Shown here piece by piece: positions 1 through 8,928 of a stretch of DNA of 64,000 nt. The DNA lies in NCBI RefSeq assembly GCF_020181035.1, contig NZ_JAIQYY010000001.1, positions 31,707 to 95,706 of the forward strand, given 5' to 3'. The position numbers and the translations under genes were made by a program. Below the pieces are notes generated by a model. The model worked only from the letters and a program-made list of their open reading frames with translations. It was not told the DNA's origin and did no database searches. Each line of letters starts with the position of its first letter. Positions within the stretch are counted from its first letter, which is position 1. Source of the DNA: Streptomyces sp. CoH27. Its GTDB lineage: Bacteria > Actinomycetota > Actinomycetes > Streptomycetales > Streptomycetaceae.

Positions 1-17
1 AGGCTCGGAAGACGATG

Positions 18-28
18 ACATCCGATGT
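18..28. promoter_or_regulatory. Operator-like palindrome ACATCCGATGT, copy 1
   Basis: An 11-bp odd palindrome (ACATC-C-GATGT) lies upstream of the GH29 fucosidase gene. An identical copy is at 124-134. Two identical palindromes flanking the likely promoter of a secreted hydrolase look like binding sites for one dimeric repressor, possibly of the GntR family. The regulator gene is not visible in the window. Confidence 0.5.
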
Positions 29-123
29 TTCTGGAAGATGCACTCTCCAGCGATGCAACAGCATGGCTATTTCAGCCGATTGTGTCCGCCCACTAGACGC
101 GGCACGGATTGATGGCCATTAAT

Positions 124-134
124 ACATCCGATGT
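124..134. promoter_or_regulatory. Operator-like palindrome ACATCCGATGT, copy 2
   Basis: Exact second copy of the palindrome at 18-28, centred 106 bp downstream of it and about 140 bp before the preferred fucosidase start at 270. The pair probably brackets the promoter and could allow looping or cooperative repression. Function is inferred from symmetry and duplication only. Confidence 0.5.
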
Positions 135-269
135 CATCCCGGCGAGACATGCACCTCCGTGCGGCTCCCCGTATCTCGCCGATGGCAGATGACTCATCCC
201 ATCCATTCGGTCCGGATGCTCAGCCGCGTCACCGCCCGGGCTCTCCTGTGGACAGTCAGGAGTCTCGTC

Positions 270-2327
270 TTGTCGTATTCCCTCAGCCGCCGAAGAATGC
301 TCACCGGCGTGGCCGCCCTGACGGTCGCCGCCGCTGTCGGGCCCGCCCTGGCCGCTCCCGCCCGCGCCGCCGCCTCCACCGGGCCTCAGCCGTTGCCGCT
401 GCCTCCGCTGCGCATCCCGCAGACGGACATGGGTGTGGAGCAGCAGCCGGACGCCAAGATCCAGTGGATGCGGGACGCCAAGCTGGGCATGTTCATCCAC
501 TGGGGCGTCTACTCCGGCCCGGCCAAGGGCGAGTGGTACATGCACAACGCCCCCGTCACGCCGGAGAACTACAAGAAGTACGTCACCGAAGCCACCGGCG
601 AGCAGTTCACCGCCGACGCCTACAAGCCGGCCGACTGGGCCCAGTTGGCCAAGGACTTCGGCGCCAAGTACGTGACCCTCACCACCCGTCACCACGACGG
701 CTTCGCCCTGTGGCCGCTGAAACACCCCAACAGCTGGAACTCCGGCCAGGCGCCGCTGAGCCGTGACTTCGTCAAGGACTACGTCGCGGCCGTGCGGGCG
801 GCCGGGCTGAAGGTCGGGCTCTACTACTCGCCGATCGACTGGCGCTACCCCGGCTACTACGACGTCCACGGCACCAACTGCGCGGCCAATCCCTGGGGTT
901 ACACCACCGACCCCTCCCACAAGGAGAACGCGCGGATCATGAAGACCGAGGTGTACGAGTCCGTCAAGGAACTCGTCACCCAGTACGGCGTCATCGACGA
1001 CCTGTGGTGGGACGGCGGCTGGCTGGCGGAACAGGGCACGGACGCCGACGCCGCGTTCTTCTGGGAACCCGGCCGGTACCGCGACACCTCCAATGCCTGG
1101 CCCGTGGACGCCACCTACGGCGAAACCGACTCCGACGGCAAGCCGCTGGGCCTGATGGGCATGGTCCGCAAGCACCAGCCCGACATCGTCGCCACCTCGC
1201 GCTCCGGCTGGATCGGCGACTACGCCAGCGAAGAGGGCGGATCCGTGCCCACCGGCAACATCCGCTCCGGCAAGCTCGCCGAGAAGGTCTTCAGCGTCGG
1301 CAGCACCTGGGGCTACAACTCCGACGGCAAGGTGATGAGTTACGGCACCGCCATGGACATCCTGGTCAACTCATGGGTGCGCGACATCACGGTCATGGTC
1401 AACGTCGGCCCCGACCGGCACGGCACCGTCTCCGACGCACAGGCGAGTCTGCTGCGCCGGATCGGCACCTTCATGACCACCTACGGCGAGTCCGTGTACA
1501 AGACGCGCGGCGGTCCCTGGCAGCCTGTGGACGGCCAGTACGGCTTCACCTACCGGGACCGCACCGTCTACGTCCATCTGCTGCCCGGCCACAGCGGAAC
1601 CGGCTTCACCACACCGTCGATCGGCGACGCCCAGGTCGAGCGGGTCTTCGACGTGGCGACAGGCCAGTCGCTGCCGTACGCGTCCGGCGCGGACGGCACC
1701 GTGACCGTCGAGGGCATCAACCGCACCCGCCACGCCGAGGACAGCGTGATCGGCATCAGGCTGGACCGGAACGTGCGGCAGCGGGACATCGCCCTGCACA
1801 GGAGGGCCACGGCCGCCGGCGCCGCCAAGGGTCACCCGGCGGCGAACGCCGTGGACGGCTCCACCGCCACCTACTGGATCGCCGGCGACAGCGGTGCGGG
1901 GCAGTGGCTGAAGGTGGACCTGGGCTCGGTGAAGTCACTCACCGGGGCCCGTGTCGCCTGGGAGAAGGACAACACCAACTACCAGTACAAGATCGAGGGT
2001 TCCACGGACAACAGCACGTGGACCACCCTCGCCGACCTCACCACGACCGCCGCCACCGGCCAGGTCCAGGTCTCCGCCTTCAGCTCCACGGCCCGGTACG
2101 TGCGGGTGACGGTGACCGGGGTGCCGGCGGGCGTCACGGCGGGCATCCGCAGCCTGGAGGTCTACGACCGGCCCTTCGCCACGGATCTCGGTGTCTTCAA
2201 GCTGGTCAACCGCAAGAGTGGCAAGGTCCTCGACGTCAGCGGCGCCTCCACCGCCGACGGCTCCCCTGTCGTCCAGGGGACCGCCACCGGCGAAGCCAAC
2301 CAGGACTGGCAGCTCGTCGCCCTGTAG
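270..2327 (+). CDS. Secreted GH29 alpha-L-fucosidase with F5/8C lectin-like module
   Basis: Probable extracellular alpha-L-fucosidase that removes L-fucose from glycans or plant wall polymers. GH29 features are MFIHWGVYS, the HHDGFALWP segment and LWWDGGW, whose Asp (about D248) is the expected nucleophile. A discoidin-like F5/8C carbohydrate-binding module occupies roughly residues 520-640, and a short ricin-like tail (KSGKVLDVSGAS, then QDWQL) follows. The TTG at 270 is chosen because CAGGAG lies 7 nt upstream and it yields a clean Tat signal (SRRRMLTG followed by a hydrophobic stretch ending near APARAAA). A GTG at 159 in the same frame would add 37 implausible residues. 685 aa. It is followed by a GH95-like fucosidase in the same direction, so the pair probably acts on the same fucosylated substrates. 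Confidence 0.88.
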   Translation: MSYSLSRRRMLTGVAALTVAAAVGPALAAPARAAASTGPQPLPLPPLRIPQTDMGVEQQPDAKIQWMRDAKLGMFIHWGVYSGPAKGEWYMHNAPVTPENYKKYVTEATGEQFTADAYKPADWAQLAKDFGAKYVTLTTRHHDGFALWPLKHPNSWNSGQAPLSRDFVKDYVAAVRAAGLKVGLYYSPIDWRYPGYYDVHGTNCAANPWGYTTDPSHKENARIMKTEVYESVKELVTQYGVIDDLWWDGGWLAEQGTDADAAFFWEPGRYRDTSNAWPVDATYGETDSDGKPLGLMGMVRKHQPDIVATSRSGWIGDYASEEGGSVPTGNIRSGKLAEKVFSVGSTWGYNSDGKVMSYGTAMDILVNSWVRDITVMVNVGPDRHGTVSDAQASLLRRIGTFMTTYGESVYKTRGGPWQPVDGQYGFTYRDRTVYVHLLPGHSGTGFTTPSIGDAQVERVFDVATGQSLPYASGADGTVTVEGINRTRHAEDSVIGIRLDRNVRQRDIALHRRATAAGAAKGHPAANAVDGSTATYWIAGDSGAGQWLKVDLGSVKSLTGARVAWEKDNTNYQYKIEGSTDNSTWTTLADLTTTAATGQVQVSAFSSTARYVRVTVTGVPAGVTAGIRSLEVYDRPFATDLGVFKLVNRKSGKVLDVSGASTADGSPVVQGTATGEANQDWQLVAL

Positions 2328-2446
2328 CGGCGACTTGGCGACGCGGGCACGGCAGGCAGGCCATGCCCGCGTGCGCCCCTGTCCGGCCGCCGGTTCCGGT
2401 CGGCCGGCCCCTCGTCCCGCCGTCGCTCACAAGGAAGTGGTAGCGC

Positions 2447-5270
2447 ATGGCCGTACTCCGAAGAAGCGCGGCGGGCAGCCTCGCCTGCGCCTTCGCGCTG
2501 GCCGCGGCTCTCACCGTCGCACCGGCGTGGCAGACCGCCCACGCCGCCACCGCCACGACCGCGTGGGAGTCAGGCAGGTTCACCGTCAACGCGCCGAACC
2601 TGGTGCGTCGCTCCAACGTGGTGCTGCGCCGGCCGAACGCCGCGCAGTCACAGTTCATGCCGCTCGGCAACGGCAGGCTCGGCGCCGCCGTCTGGGCCGC
2701 CGGCGGTTTCACCGCCCAGCTCAACCGCTCGGACACGTATCCGGACCGCAAGTCGCCGGGATGGGTGACCATCCCGGGACTCGCCAAGCTCACCGGCGCC
2801 TCCGACTACCAGGCCCACCTGGACCTGTACAACGGGACGTTCACCGAATCCGGCGGCGGCATGACCGCCACCGTCTACGTCCGCGCGGACAAGGACGAAC
2901 TGGTCGTCGACGTCACCGGGGCCGATCCCACCACCCCGCAGACGGCCCGGCTCGCCCTGTGGTCCGGGAGGTCACCGCAGGCGGAGGCCGACGGCGTGAT
3001 CGGCACGCTCGCCGAGACCTGGAAGGACACCGGCCGGCCCGGATCGGGCGGTGGCCCGTTCGGCTCGCTGGGCACGATCACCGCAGGCGGACAGGATGTC
3101 ACCGCGAGCGTCGTGGACTCCCGCACGGTGCAGGTCTCCTTCACCCCGCACGCCGACGGCAGCTTCCGTATCGTGACGGCCGCACCGCACTGGACCGGCC
3201 GGGATGCCCGGCGCACCGCCGCAAGCCTGCTGGCGAAGGACACGGCCAAGACGTCGTCCGGCCTCTTCGCGGCGCACCTGTCGTGGTGGCACTCCTTCTG
3301 GAACCGGGTCGGGCTGATCAAGTACTCCTCCGCCGACGGCACCGCCGACTACCTGGAGAGCCTGCGCACACTCGACCTGTACGACGCGGCGGCGCAGAGC
3401 CGCGACCTCTATCCCGGTTCCCAGGCCGGCGTCGCGGACCTGTTCTCGGCGTACAAGGACTTCCACCGGTGGGATCCGGGCGCGTACTGGCACTGGAACC
3501 TGCGCATGCAGGTCCAGGCGAACCTGTCCGCCGGCGCCTTCGACCTCAATGCACCCTACTTCCGCCTCTACCGGCGCAACCTGGCGAACATCCAAGCATG
3601 GACCAAGGCTCACCTGGGCAACCGCACGGGCATCTGCGTCCCCCGAGACCATGCGCTTCAACGGACAGGGCTTCGAGCACGAGACGTGGCTGTCCTCGCC
3701 GGGCCTGAACTGCGACTCGGCTTCCAGCCCGTACTACAACGCGCGCACCATATCCACCGGGGCCGAGGTCGGGCTGTGGGTCTGGCAGCAGTACCTCATG
3801 ACCGGCGACCGGTCCTTCCTGCGCGCCAACTACCCCCTCATGGCCGAGGCGAGCCGGTTCCTGCTCGCGTACTCGACCACGGGTGAGGACGGCCATCTGC
3901 ACACCGCCCCGTCCAACGCGCATGAGACCCAGTGGGACGTCAAGGACCCCACCACAGACATCTCGGCCATGCGGGCCCTGTACCCGGCGACCGCCAAGGC
4001 CGCCCGAGTGCTCGGCAAGGACGCCGGTCTCGCCGGACGGCTGAACACGGCCCTGGCGAAGATCCTCCCACTCCCCCGCACCGACGCGGCGACACAGTCC
4101 AAGCTGCTCACCGAGGCCGCCGACGCCGACGGCACGGATGTCATCGCGCCCTCCTACGAGCCGTCGGCCACCAAGCACAACACCGAGAACATCGGGCTGG
4201 AACCGGTGTGGCCCTACAACCTGATCGGCGACTCGGGAGACTTGTCCGGCCTGGCCAGGCGGGCGTACACGAGCCGCCCGAACAAGCAGGTCAACGACTG
4301 GAGCAACGACCCGATCCAGGCCTCCCGCCTCGGTCTCGGCGACGAGGTCGCCGCCACCTTGACCGGGCTGACCAAGAAATACCAGACGCTGCCCTCGGGC
4401 CTGGCGACCTTCGTCGGCAATGAGCCCTACTTCGAGCAGCAGGGTGTGGCGGCCGCCGCACTCGGCGAGGCGCTGGTGCAGGACTACGACGGGCTGCTGC
4501 GCATCGCGCCCGCGCTGCCCTCCGGTTGGAACGCCGACGGCACGGTGTTCATCCAGGGCGGCAGCAAGGTCTCGGTCCAGGTCCACGACGGGACGATCGG
4601 CACCGTAGGCGTCAACGCGGGGTCCACCGGGACCATCAGGGTCCGCAACCCCTGGCCGGGGAGTCAGGTCGAGGTCGTCGACGGCAAGGACGGGCACACC
4701 GTAGTGGTCCGTGCGACCGACGCCGCGCAGATCTCCGTCCCGGCCGTCAAGGGCAGGTCCTACCTCATCCAGCAGCCCTCCGACCCGGTCGGCGCCCGGC
4801 CGTTCGCCGCGGTGACCGCGACCCCGGCGGCCGACGCGCGCAGGCTCGGATCCGCGTCGATCGGCCTGGCAGCCATCAAGGTGCCCGCCGACAGCCCCCT
4901 CGTCGGTGGAGCCTCCGGACGCTGCCTCGACGATCCGGGCGCCCGTACGATCCCGGGCACCCGGGTCGGCATCTGGGACTGCGACGGTTCGGCGAACCAG
5001 AAATGGACGTACACCTCCGCGGGCACCCTCACCACCAAGGGCCTGTGCCTGGACGCGAAGGACGGTTCGACCGCCCCCGGTACCCCGGTGATCCTGGGGA
5101 CCTGCACCGGCAGCGACGACCAGCGGTGGACCTTCAACTCGGACGGCACCGTCCAGAGCGTCCGGTCGGGCCTGTGCCTGGACGTGTCGGGCGGCGCCAC
5201 AGCCAACGGCTCCCCCGTCATCCTCTGGACCTGCACGGCCGCCGCCAACCAGCGATGGACGACCGAATGA
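2447..5270 (+). pseudogene. Secreted GH95-like alpha-fucosidase with ricin-type lectin tail, frameshifted
   Basis: Two reading frames together encode one protein of about 940 aa. The first (from ATG 2447, RBS AAGGAAG) has a Sec signal and a DUF5703/GH95-like N-terminal domain (MPLGNGRLGAAVW). It runs to about 3640, where the frame breaks inside a five-C run (gtcccccgag). Removing one C restores continuity into ETMRFNGQGFEHETW and the (alpha/alpha)6 catalytic region. The C-terminal 130 residues are a ricin-type beta-trefoil with repeated GLCLD and QRW motifs. Family knowledge suggests alpha-L-fucosidase or a related exo-glycosidase, and adjacency to GH29 supports this. Either a sequencing error or a recent frameshift; no other decay is visible, and the downstream frame keeps normal codon use for over 1600 nt. 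Confidence 0.8.
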
Positions 5271-5577
5271 GAAGCCGTTCGCCGTCCGAGCCCCGACAGG
5301 GCCGACACACGTGGTTCCACATGAACCCGGACAAGGTGGCGCACTACCCCTTCGGCATGCAGCTCGCGGCGTGACGCCGCTTGAGCAGGTCGCGGTGCCG
5401 GCGCGGGATCGTGTCCGGGCTTGTCAGCAGCAGGAGATGCTGCTGCTTCTCCCCCGGCACGTGGTGGAGCAGGCTGGCGAGGACTGCGCGCGGTCGGTGC
5501 CGGTGAACGCGGGCCTGCCGACTTGGCGCGACAAAACCGGTAACTGGTGGCGAGGCCAGAAGCAGCACCACAACCGA
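5271..5577. other. No confident gene
   Basis: Gene-poor stretch after the GH95-like gene. Short frames exist on both strands, but none has a convincing ribosome binding site, recognisable domain or consistent third-position GC pattern. It may be the eroded 3' part of the small minus-strand gene at 5578-5802 or old mobile-element debris; nothing specific can be supported. Confidence 0.4.
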
Positions 5578-5802
5578 TCATGATGCAGTCCGTCCTTGCC
5601 CAGGTGAAGACAGCGTGCGGCCGACAGCCCGCAGACCCACAGCAGTGACGCTCTCCTCGCCGAAGCGCACCAGGAACCGGCGCTTGAGCACGGGCTGCAG
5701 CAGGATGGTGACAAGTACCGGAAAGCCGAAGACCCCCCAGGACCGGCCCCACGGGAACCACTCGCCAGGCAGACAGGCCGCTTCCCGCCACCGCCCGTTC
5801 AT
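5578..5802 (-). CDS. Small hypothetical protein, 74 aa
   Basis: Minus-strand ATG at 5802 preceded by a strong AGGAGG at good spacing, which is the main reason to call it. The product is Trp- and Phe-rich near the N-terminus (EWFPWGRSWGVFGFP) followed by VLVTILLQPVL, possibly one membrane-associated helix, then a basic segment. No family is recognised. It lies between a degraded stretch and the promoter region of the lipoprotein gene, so it could be a truncated remnant. Confidence 0.4.
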   Translation of the reverse strand: MNGRWREAACLPGEWFPWGRSWGVFGFPVLVTILLQPVLKRRFLVRFGEESVTAVGLRAVGRTLSSPGQGRTAS

Positions 5803-5860
5803 CGTGCCTCCTGCGCACAACACTCGCGCTCACCTCACACCATTCGACGCGAAGCAAACT

Positions 5861-5900
5861 GATGTGAATGATTCAGATTGCATATAAGCTCATGTGAACC
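5861..5900 (+). promoter_or_regulatory. AT-rich putative promoter of the lipoprotein/kinase operon
   Basis: An unusually AT-rich block for this genome, with a TATAAG hexamer at 5883-5888 and the 7-mer ATGTGAA repeated at 5862-5868 and 5892-5898. It lies 60-100 bp before the lipoprotein start and is the best promoter candidate for the three-gene operon. No good -35 is visible, so an activator or alternative sigma factor is possible. Confidence 0.35.
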
Positions 5901-5962
5901 AGATCCAGATGCTCCGACTCCCGATCAGCGCGAGGGAGCCGGATGGGACGGAATGGAGAACA

Positions 5963-6796
5963 GTGAGACACGCAGGGGGAAGACGGCAGGGCGGGCGCGC
6001 GGGCGCCGCACTGGCCGTCTGCGGGGTGTTGCTCGCGGGATGCTCCGGCGGCCACGGATCCGGCCCGAAGGACGCGAAGCCCACGACGGGCCCGGCCGCG
6101 ACAAGTACGGCGTCCGTGCAGGCCGGTGCCGGCGGCGGCACCAGTGGGACGCCCTTCCGGACCGACCCCGCACGGATGCCGAAGACACGGTCGGCCGCCC
6201 TGGAGTTGCTGAGGGCTGTCACCGCCGGTCCGGAGAGCTTCGGCCCCGGCTATGGGCGGCGCACCCCGTACGAGAGCGACCCGGCCGACTGGCCGGTGCT
6301 CGGCACCGACTGCGTATGGCAGCAGCAGGCGCTGCCCAGTGACGTGCTGGGCAGTCTCAGCCGGTACGGCAGACTTCCGGCGACCGGCGGCAAGGGCGAG
6401 GTCCACACCGCGGCGACCGTCACCGTGCACCGCACCGCGCAGCAGGCCGGCTGGGAGATCGCCGAGACGCTGGAGGAGGCGCTGCGCTGCCCCGACCAGC
6501 AACTGCGGGACACGGAGCGGATCTCCCAGCTGGACTCGGTCGGCTCCGGATACGGCACCAACGACAACCTGTCCGCCGACGACTTCGTGATGGAGCTGGG
6601 CAACTACTTCAATCCCGCCCTCTCAGCGGGCGCGCTGTACTACGCGTGGGACCAGGCACGGCTCGGGCCCGTCACCATCGCCGTCGCGGTCGAGGGCGGC
6701 AGGGGATACACCCGGAACGACCTGATGACCGTGGCGGCGCAGGCAGTCGCGGACATGGAGACGAAGGTGCGCAACGCACTGGGGGTGAAGAAGTGA
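5963..6796 (+). CDS. Putative lipoprotein upstream of sensor kinases
   Basis: Secreted lipoprotein of unknown function, 277 aa. The N-terminus is basic, then hydrophobic, ending in the lipobox LLAGC, followed by a low-complexity linker. GTG at 5963 is preferred: GGAG lies 4 nt upstream and it gives a standard signal peptide, whereas the in-frame ATG at 5894 adds 23 unlikely residues. The mature part is soluble with no recognised domain. Its stop overlaps the first kinase start by 4 nt (GTGA), so the two are translationally coupled. An extracytoplasmic role with the kinases' exported sensor domains (ligand delivery or modulation) is an inference from operon structure. Confidence 0.75.
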   Translation: MRHAGGRRQGGRAGAALAVCGVLLAGCSGGHGSGPKDAKPTTGPAATSTASVQAGAGGGTSGTPFRTDPARMPKTRSAALELLRAVTAGPESFGPGYGRRTPYESDPADWPVLGTDCVWQQQALPSDVLGSLSRYGRLPATGGKGEVHTAATVTVHRTAQQAGWEIAETLEEALRCPDQQLRDTERISQLDSVGSGYGTNDNLSADDFVMELGNYFNPALSAGALYYAWDQARLGPVTIAVAVEGGRGYTRNDLMTVAAQAVADMETKVRNALGVKK

Positions 6797-8928
6797 CCGA
6801 CCGTTCGCTGCGGCCGTCCGACCCGTCCTTCGTCGGCGGTCACCGGCTGCTTGCCCGGCTCGGCGAGGGCGGCATGGGCGTCGTCTATCTGGGGCGGACG
6901 GAGTCGGGGGCCCTTGCCGCCGTCAAGGTGATCCAGGCCGGTTACGGGGACGACGAGGAGTTCCGCGCCCGGTTCAGCCGTGAGGTGCGGGCCGCGCAGG
7001 GGGTGGACAGCCCGTGGGTGGTGAAGGTGACCGGAGCCGACCCGGAGGCCGGACAGCCGTGGCTGGCCACCGCGTTCGAGCCGGGCCCCTCCCTCGCCGA
7101 AGCGGTCGGCCGGCTCGGTCCGCTGCCGCCGCGGGCGGTACGGGTGCTGGGCAAGCTGCTGGCGCGGGCGCTGACGGCCGTACACGAGACCGGTCTGGTG
7201 CACCGGGACGTCAAGCCCGGGAACATCCTGCTGGCCGCCGACGGGCCGCGGCTGATCGACTTCGGTATCGCGCGCTCGCCGCACGACACGGCCCTCACCT
7301 CCACCGACCTCGTGATCGGCACGCCCGGCTTCCTCTCCCCCGAGCAGGCGGCCGGCGGCGATTCGCTCTCGCCGGCGAGCGATGTGTTCTCGCTGGGTTG
7401 TGTGCTGGCATACGCGGCGACGGGACGCCTGCCGTTCGGCAGCGGGGCGGCCGACGCGCTGCTCTACCGGACCGTGCACGACGAGCCAGACCTGGACGGC
7501 GTGGAGCCGGAGCTGGCCGCGGTCCTGCTGCGCTGCCTCGCCAAGGACCCGGACGATCGGCCGACGCCCGCCGAGCTGGACACGGCATTGGTCGAGGACG
7601 TCCCGTCCGGCACCGCGAACTGGCTACCGCCGGAAGTGGTCCGGATGGTCGCCGAGCAGTCGGCGCAGATGCTCGCCCTGCCCGAGATCGAGGCCACCCT
7701 CGCCGAGCCCGCGGCGGCCACCGGCCGGTCCCGCCGGGGCTTTCTGACGGCCGCGTCCACCGGGGCGGCCGTCCTGGCCGTCGGCGGCGGGGCGGCGGCG
7801 TGGGCCGCGCTGCGCGGGACCCACGGCGGCGGCTCGGGCAGACCGGCCGCGCCCGGCTGGGCGATCGGTGTACAGGCCGACCTCAGCGGCCCCGGAAAGG
7901 TGGCCGGGCAGGCGCAGCTCCAGGGCGCGCAGCTCGCCGTCGAACAGTTCAACGCGCGCCGTGACAAGCCGTTCACGCTGCAGCTGCGCACGGCCGACGA
8001 CAGCGGCAGCACCGGCCGCGCGCCCAACGCGGCGCGCCGGCTCGCCGGCGACGACAGCGTGCTGGCGGTGATCGGGTCCAGCACGGACCTGACGACCAAG
8101 GCCGCGCTCCCGGTGTATGACGCGGCGTTGCTGCCAGTGCTCACCATGTCCGCCGGGCAGAACCTGTACCAGAACATCCGTTCGTTCGTGCGCGGCCGGC
8201 CGCTGCACAACACGGTCGCGATGAAGCTGGTGTTCCTGTGGGCGGCGACGAGCGCGGCATCACCCGTCGGCCTTCTGATGGACCGCAGCGGCGGTGACCT
8301 CTCCTGGATGACCATCCAGATGGCCAACTTCGTCATCCGACAGTACGGACGCGCCACCCACCCCCGGGTCGTGCCGCCCGGGACGACCGATCTGCGGCCC
8401 GTGCTGGACGAGATGCGCTCGGCCGGCATCCAGGCCTTCGTCTACGCGGGCCCGCGAGACGGCGCGATCCGTGCGGCCCGCGGCCTGGCCGGCTTCACCG
8501 GGCCCAAGTACGCGATGGAACCCGCCCTCGACGCCCGGTTCGCCGCCGAACCGGCCGCGGACGGCTGGACGGTGCTGGCCAGCGCCATCGGCCCCGGAGC
8601 GGCCTCCGTCCGCGATTTCGCACAGGCGTTCCGCGCCCGTAGCGGCCACGCGCCCGGCTTCTGGGCGGCCGAGGGCTACGACGCGGCGAACCTGCTGATC
8701 AGCCGGCTAACGGCGAGCGGAGGCAGACGGCCGGCCCGCAGGGATCTCATCGCCCCGCTCCAAGCAGCCAAGTACCACGGCATCACCCGGACCTTCGCCT
8801 TCGACTCCAAGACCGTCGGTACGCCCATGCTTGCCACGCCCGCCAGCTTCGTCCACCAGGTGCGTGACGGTGCCTTCGACTATCTGGGCCCAGCCCCGGA
8901 CATAGCCCTCCCGCTGAAGGGCAAGTGA
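6793..8928 (+). CDS. Ser/Thr protein kinase fused to exported solute-binding receptor domain (copy 1)
   Basis: Membrane receptor kinase of 711 aa. The cytoplasmic Hanks-type kinase (about 15-270) has glycine loop GEGGMGVVY, Lys45, catalytic HRDVKPGN (D139, N144), DFG D156 and [11 protein letters not shown] single hydrophobic segment at about 317-340 is immediately preceded by SRRGFL, a twin-arginine-like motif. The remaining 370 residues resemble LivJ/Peripla_BP_6 branched-chain amino acid binding proteins ([20 protein letters not shown]). The exported domain probably senses a small ligand and controls the kinase. Starts at GTG 6793, overlapping the lipoprotein by 4 nt, and ends overlapping a second kinase of the same design. 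Confidence 0.92.
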   Translation: MTDRSLRPSDPSFVGGHRLLARLGEGGMGVVYLGRTESGALAAVKVIQAGYGDDEEFRARFSREVRAAQGVDSPWVVKVTGADPEAGQPWLATAFEPGPSLAEAVGRLGPLPPRAVRVLGKLLARALTAVHETGLVHRDVKPGNILLAADGPRLIDFGIARSPHDTALTSTDLVIGTPGFLSPEQAAGGDSLSPASDVFSLGCVLAYAATGRLPFGSGAADALLYRTVHDEPDLDGVEPELAAVLLRCLAKDPDDRPTPAELDTALVEDVPSGTANWLPPEVVRMVAEQSAQMLALPEIEATLAEPAAATGRSRRGFLTAASTGAAVLAVGGGAAAWAALRGTHGGGSGRPAAPGWAIGVQADLSGPGKVAGQAQLQGAQLAVEQFNARRDKPFTLQLRTADDSGSTGRAPNAARRLAGDDSVLAVIGSSTDLTTKAALPVYDAALLPVLTMSAGQNLYQNIRSFVRGRPLHNTVAMKLVFLWAATSAASPVGLLMDRSGGDLSWMTIQMANFVIRQYGRATHPRVVPPGTTDLRPVLDEMRSAGIQAFVYAGPRDGAIRAARGLAGFTGPKYAMEPALDARFAAEPAADGWTVLASAIGPGAASVRDFAQAFRARSGHAPGFWAAEGYDAANLLISRLTASGGRRPARRDLIAPLQAAKYHGITRTFAFDSKTVGTPMLATPASFVHQVRDGAFDYLGPAPDIALPLKGK

